A DNA stretch of 64,000 nt from CAWAPS01 sp963783945 (GCA_963783945.1 CAWAPS010000002.1:1116001-1180000); one strand, 5' to 3'; numbered from the stretch's first letter, positions 45,124 through 53,808 are shown. Numbers and translations are program-made. The notes: generated by a model from the sequence alone, not told the origin.

Positions 45124-45745
45124 CTACGAGCCCGAGAGCGTCTCTTTAGCTTCCTCCAACACTGCCATCTCCGCTGGCAGGATGCTTGGTTTACCTCCGC
45201 GGTGCGTGATCTCAATTTCGGTCTCCTGGGCGAAGTTCCGGAATTCTGTCGCCGTCGTTCCCAGCCTCGCAGCGGCCCGGCGCAAGGTTATCCATTCTTC
45301 TGACCCCTCCCGTGTTCCTGGAACCAAGCGACGCCGACTGCCCTCCGGGAGGAGGTGCCCGACGTCGGTGGTGTCAGAGTGGGCGAGTGTCGTTAGGGCG
45401 GGGACGTAGCCGTTCGGGACTCCCCGTCGACCTCCACCTGTGGACGCGCCCTGGGTCGACCCCGACCGCCTGGGCGACTTGAGCGTCGGTCCAGCCATGT
45501 CGTTCGACGACAGCGTCGAGGAAGTCGCGGTCCCTGTCCGTGTAGGGCACCGATCCCGGTCCGTAGCTCCCGGGAGGGATGCGAGTGCCCTTGAGGAGCG
45601 CATCGACCTGAGATGCCCGCACCTGCGGCCGGCCGATCCGACCCTGGATCGTGATGCCTGCTCGCTGTGCCATCCCCCGAAAGGTGAAGGTGGACCCGCC
45701 AAGGCGATTGGCGGCTGTCCTGACTGACAGGAACTCGCTCGTCAC
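45124..45745 (-). pseudogene. Two-domain HTH DNA-binding protein, frameshifted
   Basis: From GTG 45745 the first part reads SVRTAANRLGGSTFTFRGMA, AQRAGITIQGRIGRPQVRAS, DALLKGTRIPPGSYGPGSVP, then FLDAVVERHGWTDAQVAQAV with GVDPGRVHRWRS, two consecutive helix-turn-helix units. After a GGGG run near 45412 the frame changes and continues GVPNGYVPALTTLAH and WITLRRAAARLGTTATEFRN, a third helix-turn-helix-like unit, to a stop at 45124. Correcting one base makes a protein of about 206 residues. It is a paralogue of the remnant at 37057. Function likely DNA binding in element control. Confidence 0.55.
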
Positions 45746-45828
45746 GGCCGTTGGCTCAACCAGGTCTCGGCATCAGCTAGGGATGGTTGGTAGGGCCGGA
45801 GACGGTCTGCCAGGTCCGGTCGGCGGTC

Positions 45829-46059
45829 TCAGCGGATCCAGCCGTCGATGATTAGGGAGGCTGCTATCCAGATCGACACAAACGCGACCGCGAGAAGCGT
45901 GATCGGCACGGCCTCAGCGTAGTTGGCTGCATGCCAGGTCCAGTGTCTGATTCGGATTCTTAGAGAAGAGGTAAAGGGCTGGGCTGCCGCAGTCGGCCAG
46001 CGAAGTTTGGCTCTGCGCCGATAGCGGGTGGGGCCGGACGTTGGGTGGCCTGCGTCCAT
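45829..46059 (-). CDS. Doubtful small protein with a C-terminal membrane helix
   Basis: A 76-residue frame ending PITLLAVAFVSIWIAASLII, a good membrane helix, then DGWIR. The first 45 residues are Arg- and Pro-rich like a shadow frame, so only the last part may be coding. No ribosome-binding site supports the start. Kept because of the helix; otherwise the 45746-46199 stretch holds no gene. Confidence 0.25.
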   Translation of the reverse strand: MDAGHPTSGPTRYRRRAKLRWPTAAAQPFTSSLRIRIRHWTWHAANYAEAVPITLLAVAFVSIWIAASLIIDGWIR

Positions 46060-46199
46060 GCTGGGGCGATCTGCTCATTGGCAGGGTCTGAGCGATCCGG
46101 GGAGGAAAGACCCTCTGTTCGTCCAGCCATTCCACCAGGTGCTCCGCTGAACGTCGGGCACAGGCCTGTTCTTTGATGAGCCCGTGCGACGCGGTCACG

Positions 46200-46312
46200 T
46201 GGGCGGGAGGCCGCCGTCAGCGACAAGTCGGCAACGAGAACGCTCGGCCCATGCCTGAGCCCGGGCCGGTGATCACGGCCACCTTGCCGTCGAGTCGACC
46301 CCCGGCCGTCAC
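46200..46312 (-). pseudogene. Short-chain dehydrogenase, 5' fragment
   Basis: Begins at a GTG overlapping the stop of the VOC gene (GTGA) and reads LDGKVAVITGPGSGMGRA, the TGxxxGxG cofactor motif of an SDR. After a one-base shift it continues VLVADLSLTAA, which fits the second strand, and then loses all homology. The remaining 200 residues are gone. The original operon was VOC followed by SDR. Confidence 0.6.
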
Positions 46313-46743
46313 CCCCGCTGGAGGAGCTCGAGGCGGTTCCCGTCAGGATCGGTGACCACCGCCAGGTAGATCGTCACTGCCTTTTGCATCTCGGTACGGG
46401 CGCCTTTGACCTCGCTCCCGCCGAGCTCGACGAGCCGCGAAATGGTCGCCTCGAGATCGTCAACGACGAGGGCGAGGTGGGTGAGGCCGAGCTGGTTCCG
46501 GACGGTCGACGGGGTCCCGACGACGCCCGGCGTCTCCCAGCCCATGAGGTGGAGCCGGAAGCCGTCCTTCTCGAGGTTCTGTCCCGTCATCTGCATCGGC
46601 GGGCCGACTTCGGTGATCATGGCCACGTCGTCGCCCGAGTCGAAAGATATCCCGACCTCGAAGCCGAGGCCCTCGGTGTAGAACCGAATGGACGTCTGCA
46701 GGTCCGACACTGTCATCCCGACGTGGGAAATTTGAACGGTCAT
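46309..46743 (-). CDS. VOC (glyoxalase/bleomycin-resistance) family protein
   Basis: A 144-residue vicinal-oxygen-chelate protein. Two beta-alpha-beta-beta-beta modules are seen; metal ligands expected by the family are His7 (MTVQISHVGMTVSDLQTSIR), His89 (GLTHLALVVDDLE) and Glu139 (GNRLELLQRG). AAAGGAG lies about 5 bases before the ATG at 46743, so that start is preferred over the upstream ATG at 46845. Members act as isomerases, dioxygenases or resistance proteins. It is coupled by a 4-base overlap to a truncated SDR gene and divergent from a sugar isomerase gene, suggesting a former small catabolic operon. Confidence 0.82.
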   Translation of the reverse strand: MTVQISHVGMTVSDLQTSIRFYTEGLGFEVGISFDSGDDVAMITEVGPPMQMTGQNLEKDGFRLHLMGWETPGVVGTPSTVRNQLGLTHLALVVDDLEATISRLVELGGSEVKGARTEMQKAVTIYLAVVTDPDGNRLELLQRG

Positions 46744-46801
46744 TCGTCTCCTTTGGCCCAGACTGCTGGAGCCGGATCGCTCCCTGGCCGTTGATCCTGC
46801 C

Positions 46802-47479
46802 ATGGCGGACGTCGGCGGTGTCGAAGTCGTAGTGTCGAGGTCCATGGGCCGCTACCCGCTTGGCGTCGTCGGAGTCACACTCGCCCCCCTCCCGCCGGCC
46901 GAGGCCTCGGTTCGAGCGCGCGAGCTGAACTTCGAGTTTATTGACCCCCCGGTCGGGACCGACCCGTCGACCCTGGCCTTGCCAGTCAGCTGGCTGATGG
47001 CGGACCCGAAGGCGGCGCCGGGCCGGACCTTCACCCCGGCGTTGCGCGACGGGCCCGGGAAGTGGGAGGAGACGGTGGCGATGTTCCGGGGCGCGCCCGG
47101 CTGCCTCATGGAGCCGTGGGCGGGGGCCTGCGTGAACTCGCTCGAGACGATGCGCGCCATGGCCGAGGAGGTCCCCGGGCTCCGGTACGTCCTCGACACC
47201 GCGCACGTGGCCACCTGGGGCGGTGACCCCGTCGAGTTGCTCGAGCTCGCCGACCACGTGCAGCTTCGCCAAGGGAAGCCCGGGGAGACCCTGCTCCATG
47301 TCGACGACGCCGAGGGAACGGTCGACTTCGCCGCGGTGATCCGCCGGCTCGACGAGATCGGCTACCAGGGCCAGCTCGCAGTCGAGTACTTCAGCCTCCC
47401 CGAGCATGGCTACAACCTCGACGACCCCCTCGGCTGGGCCGTCGACCTAGCCAACCACGTCCGCCCGCTGTTGGCCTGA
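46802..47479 (+). CDS. Sugar phosphate isomerase/epimerase (AP endonuclease 2-type TIM barrel)
   Basis: A 225-residue TIM-barrel protein of the xylose-isomerase-like superfamily. LGVVGVTLAPLPPAEASVRA begins the first strand and helix; LRYVLDTAHVATWGGDPVEL carries the Asp-x-x-His metal ligands; LLHVDDAEGTVDFAAVIRRL and GYQGQLAVEYFSLPEHGYNL carry later metal-binding acids and the final Glu. Members are typically 260-290 residues, so this copy is short, and the first strands look compressed. ATG 46802 or the internal ATG at 46844 (MGRYPLG) may be used. Divergent from the VOC gene by 58 bases. Confidence 0.72.
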   Translation: MADVGGVEVVVSRSMGRYPLGVVGVTLAPLPPAEASVRARELNFEFIDPPVGTDPSTLALPVSWLMADPKAAPGRTFTPALRDGPGKWEETVAMFRGAPGCLMEPWAGACVNSLETMRAMAEEVPGLRYVLDTAHVATWGGDPVELLELADHVQLRQGKPGETLLHVDDAEGTVDFAAVIRRLDEIGYQGQLAVEYFSLPEHGYNLDDPLGWAVDLANHVRPLLA

Positions 47480-47669
47480 GCTCGGGCGCTCGCCACCAGC
47501 GGAGGGATCGCTCAGGACCGACGCAGATGGGGCCGGCACTCCAGCGGCAGCCGGCGCCTCGCTTGGGAGTACATGTGACGATTGCTCGGCCGTCGATCGT
47601 ATCTCGTCAGGGAGTTGGCGAACCGCTTTTTCTGTGCGAAGCGCTACCCACGGCAAGGCCAGCTCGACC

Positions 47670-48434
47670 TCAGTTCGTCGGCGTGATTCCGCCGTCGACG
47701 TTTATGGTAGTGCCGGTGATCGAACCCGCCCGTGGACTGGCTACGAAGGCAACCAAATCAGCGACTTCCTCGGGGATGGCGAACCGGCCAATCGGGATCT
47801 GGGCAGCGACAGAGTCAAGGATAGATTGAGGATCCGTATCCATAAGAGCCGCTAGCTGGGTTGCTACTCCTGACGGGCGCAGCCACAACGGCGTCGTGAC
47901 CGGTCCTGGGGCCACGGCAACCACGCGTACCCCCTTCGACGCAAGTTCGTTCGACAGGCCAACTGTGAGGTTGTCGATCGCCGATTTCATCGCATTGTAG
48001 GGGTGGAAGGCGGTGGCTGGCAGATGGCCGTTGAGGCTTGACACGTTAACGATGACACCACGGGACTCCAGTAGATAAGGCAGCGCGCTCCGGGTGACCC
48101 GTACTGCCGACATGAGGTTCATGGCCACAGCATCCGACCAGTCGTCGTCGGTTTGGTCGGCAAAGCTGGGTCGGGCCACACCGCCGCCGACGTTGTTCAC
48201 CAGAAGATCGAGTCGACCAAACCGTTCGATCGCGTTGCCGACTGCCGCGTCTCCCGCAGTCGGCTCGGTCATGTCCAACTGAAGGTGAGCTAGGCCTTCA
48301 AGCGTGGGCGGGAGCGCTCGACTGGTAGCTAGCACCCGCATTCCTTCAGCTAAAAGCGTGCGGGCGATCGCAAGACCGATCCCCTGACTTGCGCCTGTGA
48401 CTAGCGCCGACTTCGTTGCAAGTCCCAGGTCCAC
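47670..48434 (-). CDS. Short-chain dehydrogenase/reductase (SDR)
   Basis: A 254-residue classical SDR. TGASQGIG (13-20) binds the nucleotide phosphates; NNVGG (80-84) follows the fourth strand; Ser133 (NVSSLNG) with Tyr146 and Lys150 (YNAMK) form the active site. C-terminal PGPVTTPLW and TGTTINVDGGITP are normal. It oxidises or reduces an alcohol/ketone with NAD(P). Complete and undamaged. Convergent with the sugar isomerase gene and transcribed alone; 212 bases upstream of its start lies the end of an IS6-type element. Confidence 0.9.
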   Translation of the reverse strand: MDLGLATKSALVTGASQGIGLAIARTLLAEGMRVLATSRALPPTLEGLAHLQLDMTEPTAGDAAVGNAIERFGRLDLLVNNVGGGVARPSFADQTDDDWSDAVAMNLMSAVRVTRSALPYLLESRGVIVNVSSLNGHLPATAFHPYNAMKSAIDNLTVGLSNELASKGVRVVAVAPGPVTTPLWLRPSGVATQLAALMDTDPQSILDSVAAQIPIGRFAIPEEVADLVAFVASPRAGSITGTTINVDGGITPTN

Positions 48435-48645
48435 GACACATAAACGTACCTGTTACCGATTCGGGTATCAGACCTTTCCAGTCGCAAAGTAGGTGTCCGG
48501 CGTCACACGACGCCGTCGAATCGAGGCGGGTGGGAGGGGCGGTCAAGGCTGGCCCGTTGGGCCGCCCGTAGGGGGCAGCCTTGAGGGCCCCGTGGTGGGC
48601 GTTGTCGCTAGTCATACTGGGATTGGACCGCCAGGTGGGCGGTCC

Positions 48646-49471
48646 GGCTCTGTTGCGTTGGCGGTCGCTTCGCCGCGGTGAGCTCCGGGTCCACCCCGGG
48701 AAGTCAGATGGCTCGGGCGAGTTCGCCGGAGGCGGCTGCGACGCGAAGACGGCTGTGTCGGGCTTCGAGCCCGAGTTCATAGTGGCCGCGCCGCAGGTTC
48801 TGGATGAAGGCATGACCTCCGATGATTGTCCTCGCTGACCGAAAAGTCTTCAGGCCGCGCATCGGCCGCAGGCGAGCCTTGAGTTTCCCATGGTCACATT
48901 CCATCCGGTTGTTCGCGTACTGCTCGGTGTCATGCACAGCCGCCGGTAGGAGCTCAGCGATGACCGCAGCAAGCGCCGGTGCGAGGTCGGTAGTGACCTC
49001 CTCCGGGTCTTCCTGGACCGCCAGCATCCGGACAAAGAACCTTCGTGCTGCGGCGATATCCCGCCGGACCGACACGACAACGTCGATCACCTGGCCGTGC
49101 TCATCGACCGCCCGGTACACGTATCGCCACACCCCAGCGACTTTCACATACGTCTCGTCGACAAACCAGCGGACACCGGCTGTGTGTCGGCACGGGCCGG
49201 CGGCCTCGACGGCCAGAGGGGTGAAGTGGCGGACCCAACGGTACAGCGTGACATGGTCGACCTCGATTCCACGCTCGCCCAGCAGCTCCTCGAGATCCCG
49301 GTACGACAGCCCGAAGCGCAGATACCAGCGGACCGCCAGCAAGATCACATCAGACGGGAACCTGTACCCCGCGAAGGCCGATCTTTCGACTTCGACCAGG
49401 TAGCAGTGACGACGGGTTCTCATGCCAACAGCCTCACGCCACCCAGCCCGACCAGGCAATGCAACAGAGCC
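48646..49471 (-). mobile_element. Complete IS6-type insertion sequence, 826 bp
   Basis: Both ends carry the same terminal repeat, GGCTCTGTTGC at 48646-48656 and its reverse complement GCAACAGAGCC at 49461-49471. One intact transposase gene fills the element. No matching 8-base target duplication is visible in the flanks (GGCGGTCC versus CTCTGGGG), so it may have arrived by cointegrate resolution or later recombination. A 3' fragment of nearly identical sequence lies at 29327-29751. Confidence 0.88.
48704..49423 (-). CDS. IS6-family transposase
   Basis: A 239-residue DDE transposase of IS6 type. The N-terminal zinc/HTH part reads MRTRRHCYLVEVERSAFAGY, FPSDVILLAVRWYLRFGLSY, RDLEELLGERGIEVDHVTLY. 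Catalytic residues sit in RWFVDETYVKVAGVWRYVYR, PEEVTTDLAPALAAVIAELL and NNRMECDHGKLKARLRPM (D, D, E). ATG at 49423 is selected because upstream codons lie outside the element end. Intact, so potentially active; it could supply transposase to the partial copy at 29327 that retains one end. Confidence 0.9.
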   Translation of the reverse strand: MRTRRHCYLVEVERSAFAGYRFPSDVILLAVRWYLRFGLSYRDLEELLGERGIEVDHVTLYRWVRHFTPLAVEAAGPCRHTAGVRWFVDETYVKVAGVWRYVYRAVDEHGQVIDVVVSVRRDIAAARRFFVRMLAVQEDPEEVTTDLAPALAAVIAELLPAAVHDTEQYANNRMECDHGKLKARLRPMRGLKTFRSARTIIGGHAFIQNLRRGHYELGLEARHSRLRVAAASGELARAI

Positions 49472-49577
49472 CTCTGGGGTCATCCCGGCTAATCGTGCCA
49501 TCGGAGACCCAGCCGCAATCTTTCGGGCGCCGCGAACCGTACTCATTCGCCGGCTGAACAGAAAGGAAGCGTTGAAC

Positions 49578-50327
49578 GTGATTGACGTGCGCGACGCGGG
49601 TCCGGTGCGGGTGCTCACCCTTTCGTCGGGAAAGGTCAATGCCCTCGACGTGGACCTGCTCACCCATCTCACCGACGCCCTGCACGTCGAAGAACGCAGT
49701 GGCGCAGGCGCGCTGGTCATCACCGGCGCCGGCCCGGTATTTAGTGCCGGGGTAGATCTGCGGCGGGTGATCGACGGGGACCAGGCCTACACCGATCGGC
49801 TCATCCCCGCGTTGACGGCCGCGTTCACGGCCCTTTTCGGGTTCCCGGGACCCACGGTCGCCGCCATCAACGGTCCCGCCATCGCGGGGGGCTGCGTGCT
49901 GGCGTGCGCCTGCGATCGTCGGCTGATCACGCCCGACGCCCCGATCGGCGCCACCGAGGTTCGTGTCGGTGTGCCCTTTCCGGCCGCTGTGGTGGAAATC
50001 CTGCGTTACGTCTGCGGAGATCGCGCCGACGAGGTCATGCTTGTCGGCCGGCTGCACAAGGGAGCCGACAGACTCGCCCGAAGGCTCGTCGACCTGGTCG
50101 TGGATGGTGAGGTCGTCGACGCTGCCATCGATATAGCCTCCGACCTTTCGACGATCCCCGCCGAGGCATACCGCCAGACCAAGCGCCAGCTACGGGCGTC
50201 CGTCCTAGCCCGCATGCGCGCCGCCGCGGCCGTCCACGACGGCGAAGTGCGCGCCGCCTGGGGCTTGCCACAGACCCGTGCCGCCATTGCCGCACACCTT
50301 GACCGACTTCGCCGCGATCAAACCTGA
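49578..50327 (+). CDS. Enoyl-CoA hydratase/isomerase (crotonase) family protein
   Basis: A 249-residue crotonase. Oxyanion hole: FSAGVDLRRV (55-64) and GPAIAGGCVLACACDRRLI (99-117). Of the two hydratase glutamates, the first is replaced (CVLA) and Glu127 in PIGATEVRVGVPFP lies near the second. It resembles the branch of short crotonases annotated as enoyl-CoA hydratase/isomerase with no proven role. GTG 49578 is chosen, with AGGA ten bases upstream; TTG 49572 is the alternative. It lies 106 bases from the end of an IS6-type element, which may supply its promoter. Confidence 0.85.
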   Translation: MIDVRDAGPVRVLTLSSGKVNALDVDLLTHLTDALHVEERSGAGALVITGAGPVFSAGVDLRRVIDGDQAYTDRLIPALTAAFTALFGFPGPTVAAINGPAIAGGCVLACACDRRLITPDAPIGATEVRVGVPFPAAVVEILRYVCGDRADEVMLVGRLHKGADRLARRLVDLVVDGEVVDAAIDIASDLSTIPAEAYRQTKRQLRASVLARMRAAAAVHDGEVRAAWGLPQTRAAIAAHLDRLRRDQT

Positions 50328-50995
50328 GTCCGGCGCCGCCGTTCGCTCCTTGATCACACCCAGCAGTCCGGAAGCCGCCATCCGCCCTCCCAGCCGGCGT
50401 TTCGAGAAGGTACGAGTTTGTGGTTTGGGGACACGAAATCGCCGAGTTAGGGGAGAGGATTGGCACCCTCTTGCCGGCGGCCGGCAAGCCTGTGGGCCGG
50501 TATCCCCCGATCGGCTCGCTACCGGAGGCGAGCGGTCTCGTGGCGGTGTGACTCCGCACGGCCGACGCCGCCGAGCGCGCCGGATCATCGCCAGTCGCGA
50601 AGGCGAGAACGCGACTGGGACGGTGGCGAGCTGCGTGGAGTCTCTCGGCGTGGAGGGATCGCTCATGCGTGGGCTGCTGTTCTTCATCACCTGGGCCCTC
50701 GACTGCGATCACGCGGGCTGCATGCCGGTCAGCTGCCGAGCGGAGCGAGCGGCATCGCCTGGGTCGAGGTGCGGCGACCCTGCCGGATCCGCGCTCGGGG
50801 CGGATCCGACGAAGCGCCAATGCGCGGGGTGGAAGGAAGCCCGGTGTGCGCCGGTTCGCCGTGGCGACGCGCCTACGGCAGAGTTCATGTGTCACCGACT
50901 CGAATGACACCGAGCCGGCGATCGCCCTGACCTTGGCGGGTGAATTACGGCGCAACGTGAATCCCGGCTGGGCGCCTGCACGTAGGAAACGACCA
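50328..50995. other. Gene-poor stretch with one coding-like fragment
   Basis: Mostly no gene. A frame from 50354 to 50551 on the plus strand reads YEFVVWGHEIAELGERIGTL, LPAAGKPVGRYPPIGSLPEA and SGLVAV then stops; its composition looks coding, and it may be the 3' end of a lost gene, but I cannot name a family. Confidence 0.35.
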
Positions 50996-51577
50996 ATGCA
51001 TCCGTTCATTAACCAACAACTGGCGATGGAACGGCGCGTCCGTCTGGGTCAAGAAGCAGAACGGGCCCGGCTGGTCCGATCAGCCAAACGCAGCTCCACG
51101 GCGCGCTTGCGGGTCCGTGCGCTCGAGCCGACCGACATCGTCGGCCTCGCGGACCTCTACGAGGGACTCTCGCCCCGGTCACGTTTCTTGCGGTTCATGT
51201 CACCGATCCAGAGGCTGCCGGACCCTGCCCTCGAGCATCTCGCGAACATCGACCACGACCGCCACGAGGCGATCGGGGCGTTCGACCGCAGCACCCTCGT
51301 CGCCTCTGCCCACTGGTTCCGCTCACAACACCACCCGCGTCGTGCCGACCTCGCCATCGATGTGACGGACCGCTACCAATGTCGAGGAGTCGGCTCGCGG
51401 CTCCTGGGCCGGCTCGGACGCCGAGCTCGCGCTGAGGGGATCGTGGAGTTCGGCGCCACCATCCTGGCCGAGAACACCGCCGCCATCGCCCTCATACGGG
51501 CCACCGGCTGGCCCCTCGCGGCGACGTCCGACGGCGCAGAACTCACCGTCACCATGGCAATCGACACAAGGGCATAG
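50996..51577 (+). CDS. GNAT-family N-acetyltransferase
   Basis: A 193-residue acetyltransferase of the GNAT fold. After a basic helix (MERRVRLGQEAERARLVRSA), RVRALEPTDIVGLADLYEGL and SPRSRFLRFMSP match the N-terminal strands; motif A is AIDVTDRYQCRGVGSRLLGR with the RGVGS acetyl-CoA loop; VEFGATILAENTAAIALIRA completes it. It transfers an acetyl group to an amine; the substrate is unknown. An AGGAAA site precedes ATG 50996. Two bases separate its stop from the next gene, so it opens a three-gene operon with a SnoaL-like protein and a hotdog thioesterase. Confidence 0.85.
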   Translation: MHPFINQQLAMERRVRLGQEAERARLVRSAKRSSTARLRVRALEPTDIVGLADLYEGLSPRSRFLRFMSPIQRLPDPALEHLANIDHDRHEAIGAFDRSTLVASAHWFRSQHHPRRADLAIDVTDRYQCRGVGSRLLGRLGRRARAEGIVEFGATILAENTAAIALIRATGWPLAATSDGAELTVTMAIDTRA

Positions 51578-51579
51578 GG

Positions 51580-52005
51580 GTGATCATGGGCAACACGCAC
51601 GAGCCGCTCAGCGAAGTCGACGCGGAGGGGTTCGCCCGATCGTGGGCGGACGCGTGGGATTCCCACGACGCGGCACGGATCGCTGCGCACTACAGCGAGG
51701 ACGTCGAATACCATTCACCGTTCGTCGCCCGCCTCACGGGCGGCGACGCGCTCCAAGGCCGTGTCGCCGTCGAGGCGTACGCGACCGCCGCGCTGGCCCG
51801 CTACCCCGACCTCCACTTCGGACCCGAGATCACCGTTGCCACTGGGGCCGGGAGCATCGCCTTGGTGTACCGCAGCGTGGACGGCCTGCTGGCGGTGGAG
51901 ACCCTCGTGCTCGACGACGCCGGGCTGATCGCGCACGCGCATTGCCACTACCGGTCTACCGTACCGGCCGAGCCCACGGTCGAAGCCGCCAACGAGGGGA
52001 GTTGA
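51580..52005 (+). CDS. SnoaL/NTF2-like protein
   Basis: A 141-residue NTF2-fold protein: FARSWADAWDSHDAARIAAH, YSEDVEYHSPFVARLTGGDA, GRVAVEAYATAALARYPDLH and a long strand pair AGSIALVYRSVDGLLAVETL. The pattern (WADAWDSHDAARI then LRFGPEIT-like strand) is typical of SnoaL-like small-molecule cyclases and hydratases, often with no proven role. GTG 51580 is two bases after the acetyltransferase stop; ATG 51586 is an alternative. The thioesterase begins 1 base after its stop. These three are surely co-transcribed. Confidence 0.82.
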   Translation: MIMGNTHEPLSEVDAEGFARSWADAWDSHDAARIAAHYSEDVEYHSPFVARLTGGDALQGRVAVEAYATAALARYPDLHFGPEITVATGAGSIALVYRSVDGLLAVETLVLDDAGLIAHAHCHYRSTVPAEPTVEAANEGS

Positions 52006-52006
52006 C

Positions 52007-52510
52007 GTGCCCGACGACGCGACCACGAGCCTGCTTGAGGACGACTGGACGGGCGCGGTGGCTGCCCCGCGCCCCACGCCGTACCCCGGGCTCACCGACT
52101 TCAGCGCGGACGCGCTCATGGCGTTTAGCCGCGGATATTTCCCGGACTTGCTCGGTATCGAGAACCTCATGGCGGAGCCACAACGCGTCCGGGCGCGCGT
52201 GCCGGTGCGACGTGAGCTGATGGGCCCGCACGGCTACCTCCACGGCGGCACGCTGGTGAGCGTCGCCGATTCGCTGTGCGGTTACGGCACCATCGTGAAC
52301 CTTCCTGACGATGCGACCGGCTTCGTCACCATCGAGCTGAAGAGCAACTTCCTTGGCACCATCCGGCACGGCGCAATGATGTGCGAGGCCACCCCGGCGC
52401 ACATCGGGCGCAGCACACAGGTCTGGGACGCGGTGGTGAACGCCGAGTCCGACAACCGGACGCTCGCCATCTTTCGCTGCTCGCAATTGGTGCTGCGCGA
52501 CGGGATGTGA
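52007..52510 (+). CDS. PaaI-like hotdog-fold thioesterase
   Basis: A 167-residue hotdog protein of the PaaI/4HBT type. Central helix and loop GPHGYLHGGTLVSVADSLCG carry the HGGxxxxxxD segment with the conserved Asp/His region; FVTIELKSNFLGTIRHGAMM and QVWDAVVNAESDNRTLAIFR give the following strands. It hydrolyses acyl-CoA thioesters, perhaps aromatic. GAGGGGAGTTGAC precedes the GTG start. Last gene of the GNAT/SnoaL/thioesterase operon, which may remove and recycle a modified acyl group. Confidence 0.87.
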   Translation: MPDDATTSLLEDDWTGAVAAPRPTPYPGLTDFSADALMAFSRGYFPDLLGIENLMAEPQRVRARVPVRRELMGPHGYLHGGTLVSVADSLCGYGTIVNLPDDATGFVTIELKSNFLGTIRHGAMMCEATPAHIGRSTQVWDAVVNAESDNRTLAIFRCSQLVLRDGM

Positions 52511-53076
52511 CGCCACCTCATGTGGCTTGAGGTCCTGGCGCCCGAGAGCAGCCTCCAGACGGAGCGGTCGCGCGCCGTCCTGATTCAGGCCAATGCCCGC
52601 CGAATCGGCCAACCTCTGTTCCGGAAGCCGAGAGGGACGGGCCGTCCTCCGGTGGACCGGCGCCTGGTGGTGTCGGCAAGCGGGAACGCGGGAGCGAGGG
52701 CGTGTTTCCTCGATATCTGTGTCGGGATCGGGGGCGATGGATCTGATACACGTCGATGTGGTCGGTCTGGAGGGCGGCGCAGCGAGTTTTCGACTACCGT
52801 GAATTCAGCGCTGGCAGGCACCCTGCAGGTTCGGGTCGGTACCCTACGGGCGGCTGACCTTCGTCTGAGGACCACGTTGTCACTGCTCCCGACGGCGAGC
52901 GAGGTCGGTGGTCGTCAACACACGTGATGAGCATCCAGGATCGGGTCATGACGATTCAAAAACGTCGACGCAGCCGCGGTCCCACCAGCGACGCGAACGG
53001 CACCAGCGTCGGCATCGCCTCCGCTGCTGGCGTCTCGACCTCGTTTCCCCATCACGACGGTCCATGGGGCTGTTCG
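52511..53076. other. Gene-free stretch
   Basis: About 565 bases with no recognisable gene. It separates the convergent operon end and the TetR gene's end, so it may hold terminators for both; no strong hairpin with a T run was seen. Confidence 0.4.
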
Positions 53077-53760
53077 TCAAGCCGGATGAGGACTTGTTGG
53101 CGAGGGAGCGGTCTTTCGCCGCCGAGGTGTTCCGGCGGTACCGAAGGCAGCGAGGACTACGTCGACAGTTTGTGCGGCTAGGGCGGGGCCGAGCGGTTCG
53201 CCCCGCACGACGGAGCGCATGAATAGCGGCCCAAGCAACAGGTCGTAGATGAGGGTGAAGTCGGCGTCGGGTCGCAGCTCGCCGCGGTCGATGCCCCGCT
53301 GGAGGGCTTGCCACACTGACTTCTGGCGCGGTCTGATGTAGCCGTCGAAGTAGGTCTCCGCTAGTTCAGGGTGGGCCACCAGATCGGCCACCAAGCCGGC
53401 GGTGATGCGACGCGACTCTGGTCTGTCCATCATTCTGACGTGTTGGCGTTGAAAGGCGAGCAGGTCGTCTCGGAGCGCACCGGTATCTGGGGTTGGAGAC
53501 AGACCGACGGACTGGGTCAGGGCCGCTATGACGAGCGCCGGTTTTGACGACCACCGCCGGTAGATGGTGGGGCGGCCTACGCCGGTGCTGGCGGCTACGC
53601 CGTCGATGGTGAGACCGGCGTAGCCCTTGTCGAAGAGGATCTCGAGCGCGGCGTCGAGGATGGTTTTGTCATAGCCGGGATCGCGGGGTCGTCCCGGGCG
53701 GCGCTCCGCCCGGTCATCATCGCCGGCGTCGTTTCGCCCAATATCAGCGGTCCTTGCCAT
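53077..53760 (-). CDS. TetR-family transcriptional regulator
   Basis: A 227-residue TetR regulator. The helix-turn-helix is ILDAALEILFDKGYAGLTID, GVAASTGVGRPTIYRRW and SSKPAL (about residues 39-83); the C-terminal domain resembles TetR_C_11 (FQRQHVRMMDRPESRRITAG, RPDADFTLIYDLLLGPLFMR). The start at ATG 53760 follows GGAGAGGGACG. An operator-like dyad lies upstream. There is no divergent or downstream partner gene left, so its regulon has probably been lost through rearrangement, or it acts elsewhere. Confidence 0.86.
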   Translation of the reverse strand: MARTADIGRNDAGDDDRAERRPGRPRDPGYDKTILDAALEILFDKGYAGLTIDGVAASTGVGRPTIYRRWSSKPALVIAALTQSVGLSPTPDTGALRDDLLAFQRQHVRMMDRPESRRITAGLVADLVAHPELAETYFDGYIRPRQKSVWQALQRGIDRGELRPDADFTLIYDLLLGPLFMRSVVRGEPLGPALAAQTVDVVLAAFGTAGTPRRRKTAPSPTSPHPA

Positions 53761-53796
53761 CGTCCCTCTCCTCATCGGTGTTGCGACTTTTAGTTT

Positions 53797-53808
53797 ACAA
53801 GCCCTTGT
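53797..53808. promoter_or_regulatory. Operator-like dyad upstream of TetR gene
   Basis: ACAAG-CC-CTTGT, perfect 5-base arms, extendable to TTACAAG/CTTGTGTAA with one mismatch. It sits 37 bases before the start codon in an AT-rich patch that is unusual here. Probable autoregulatory site. Confidence 0.4.
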
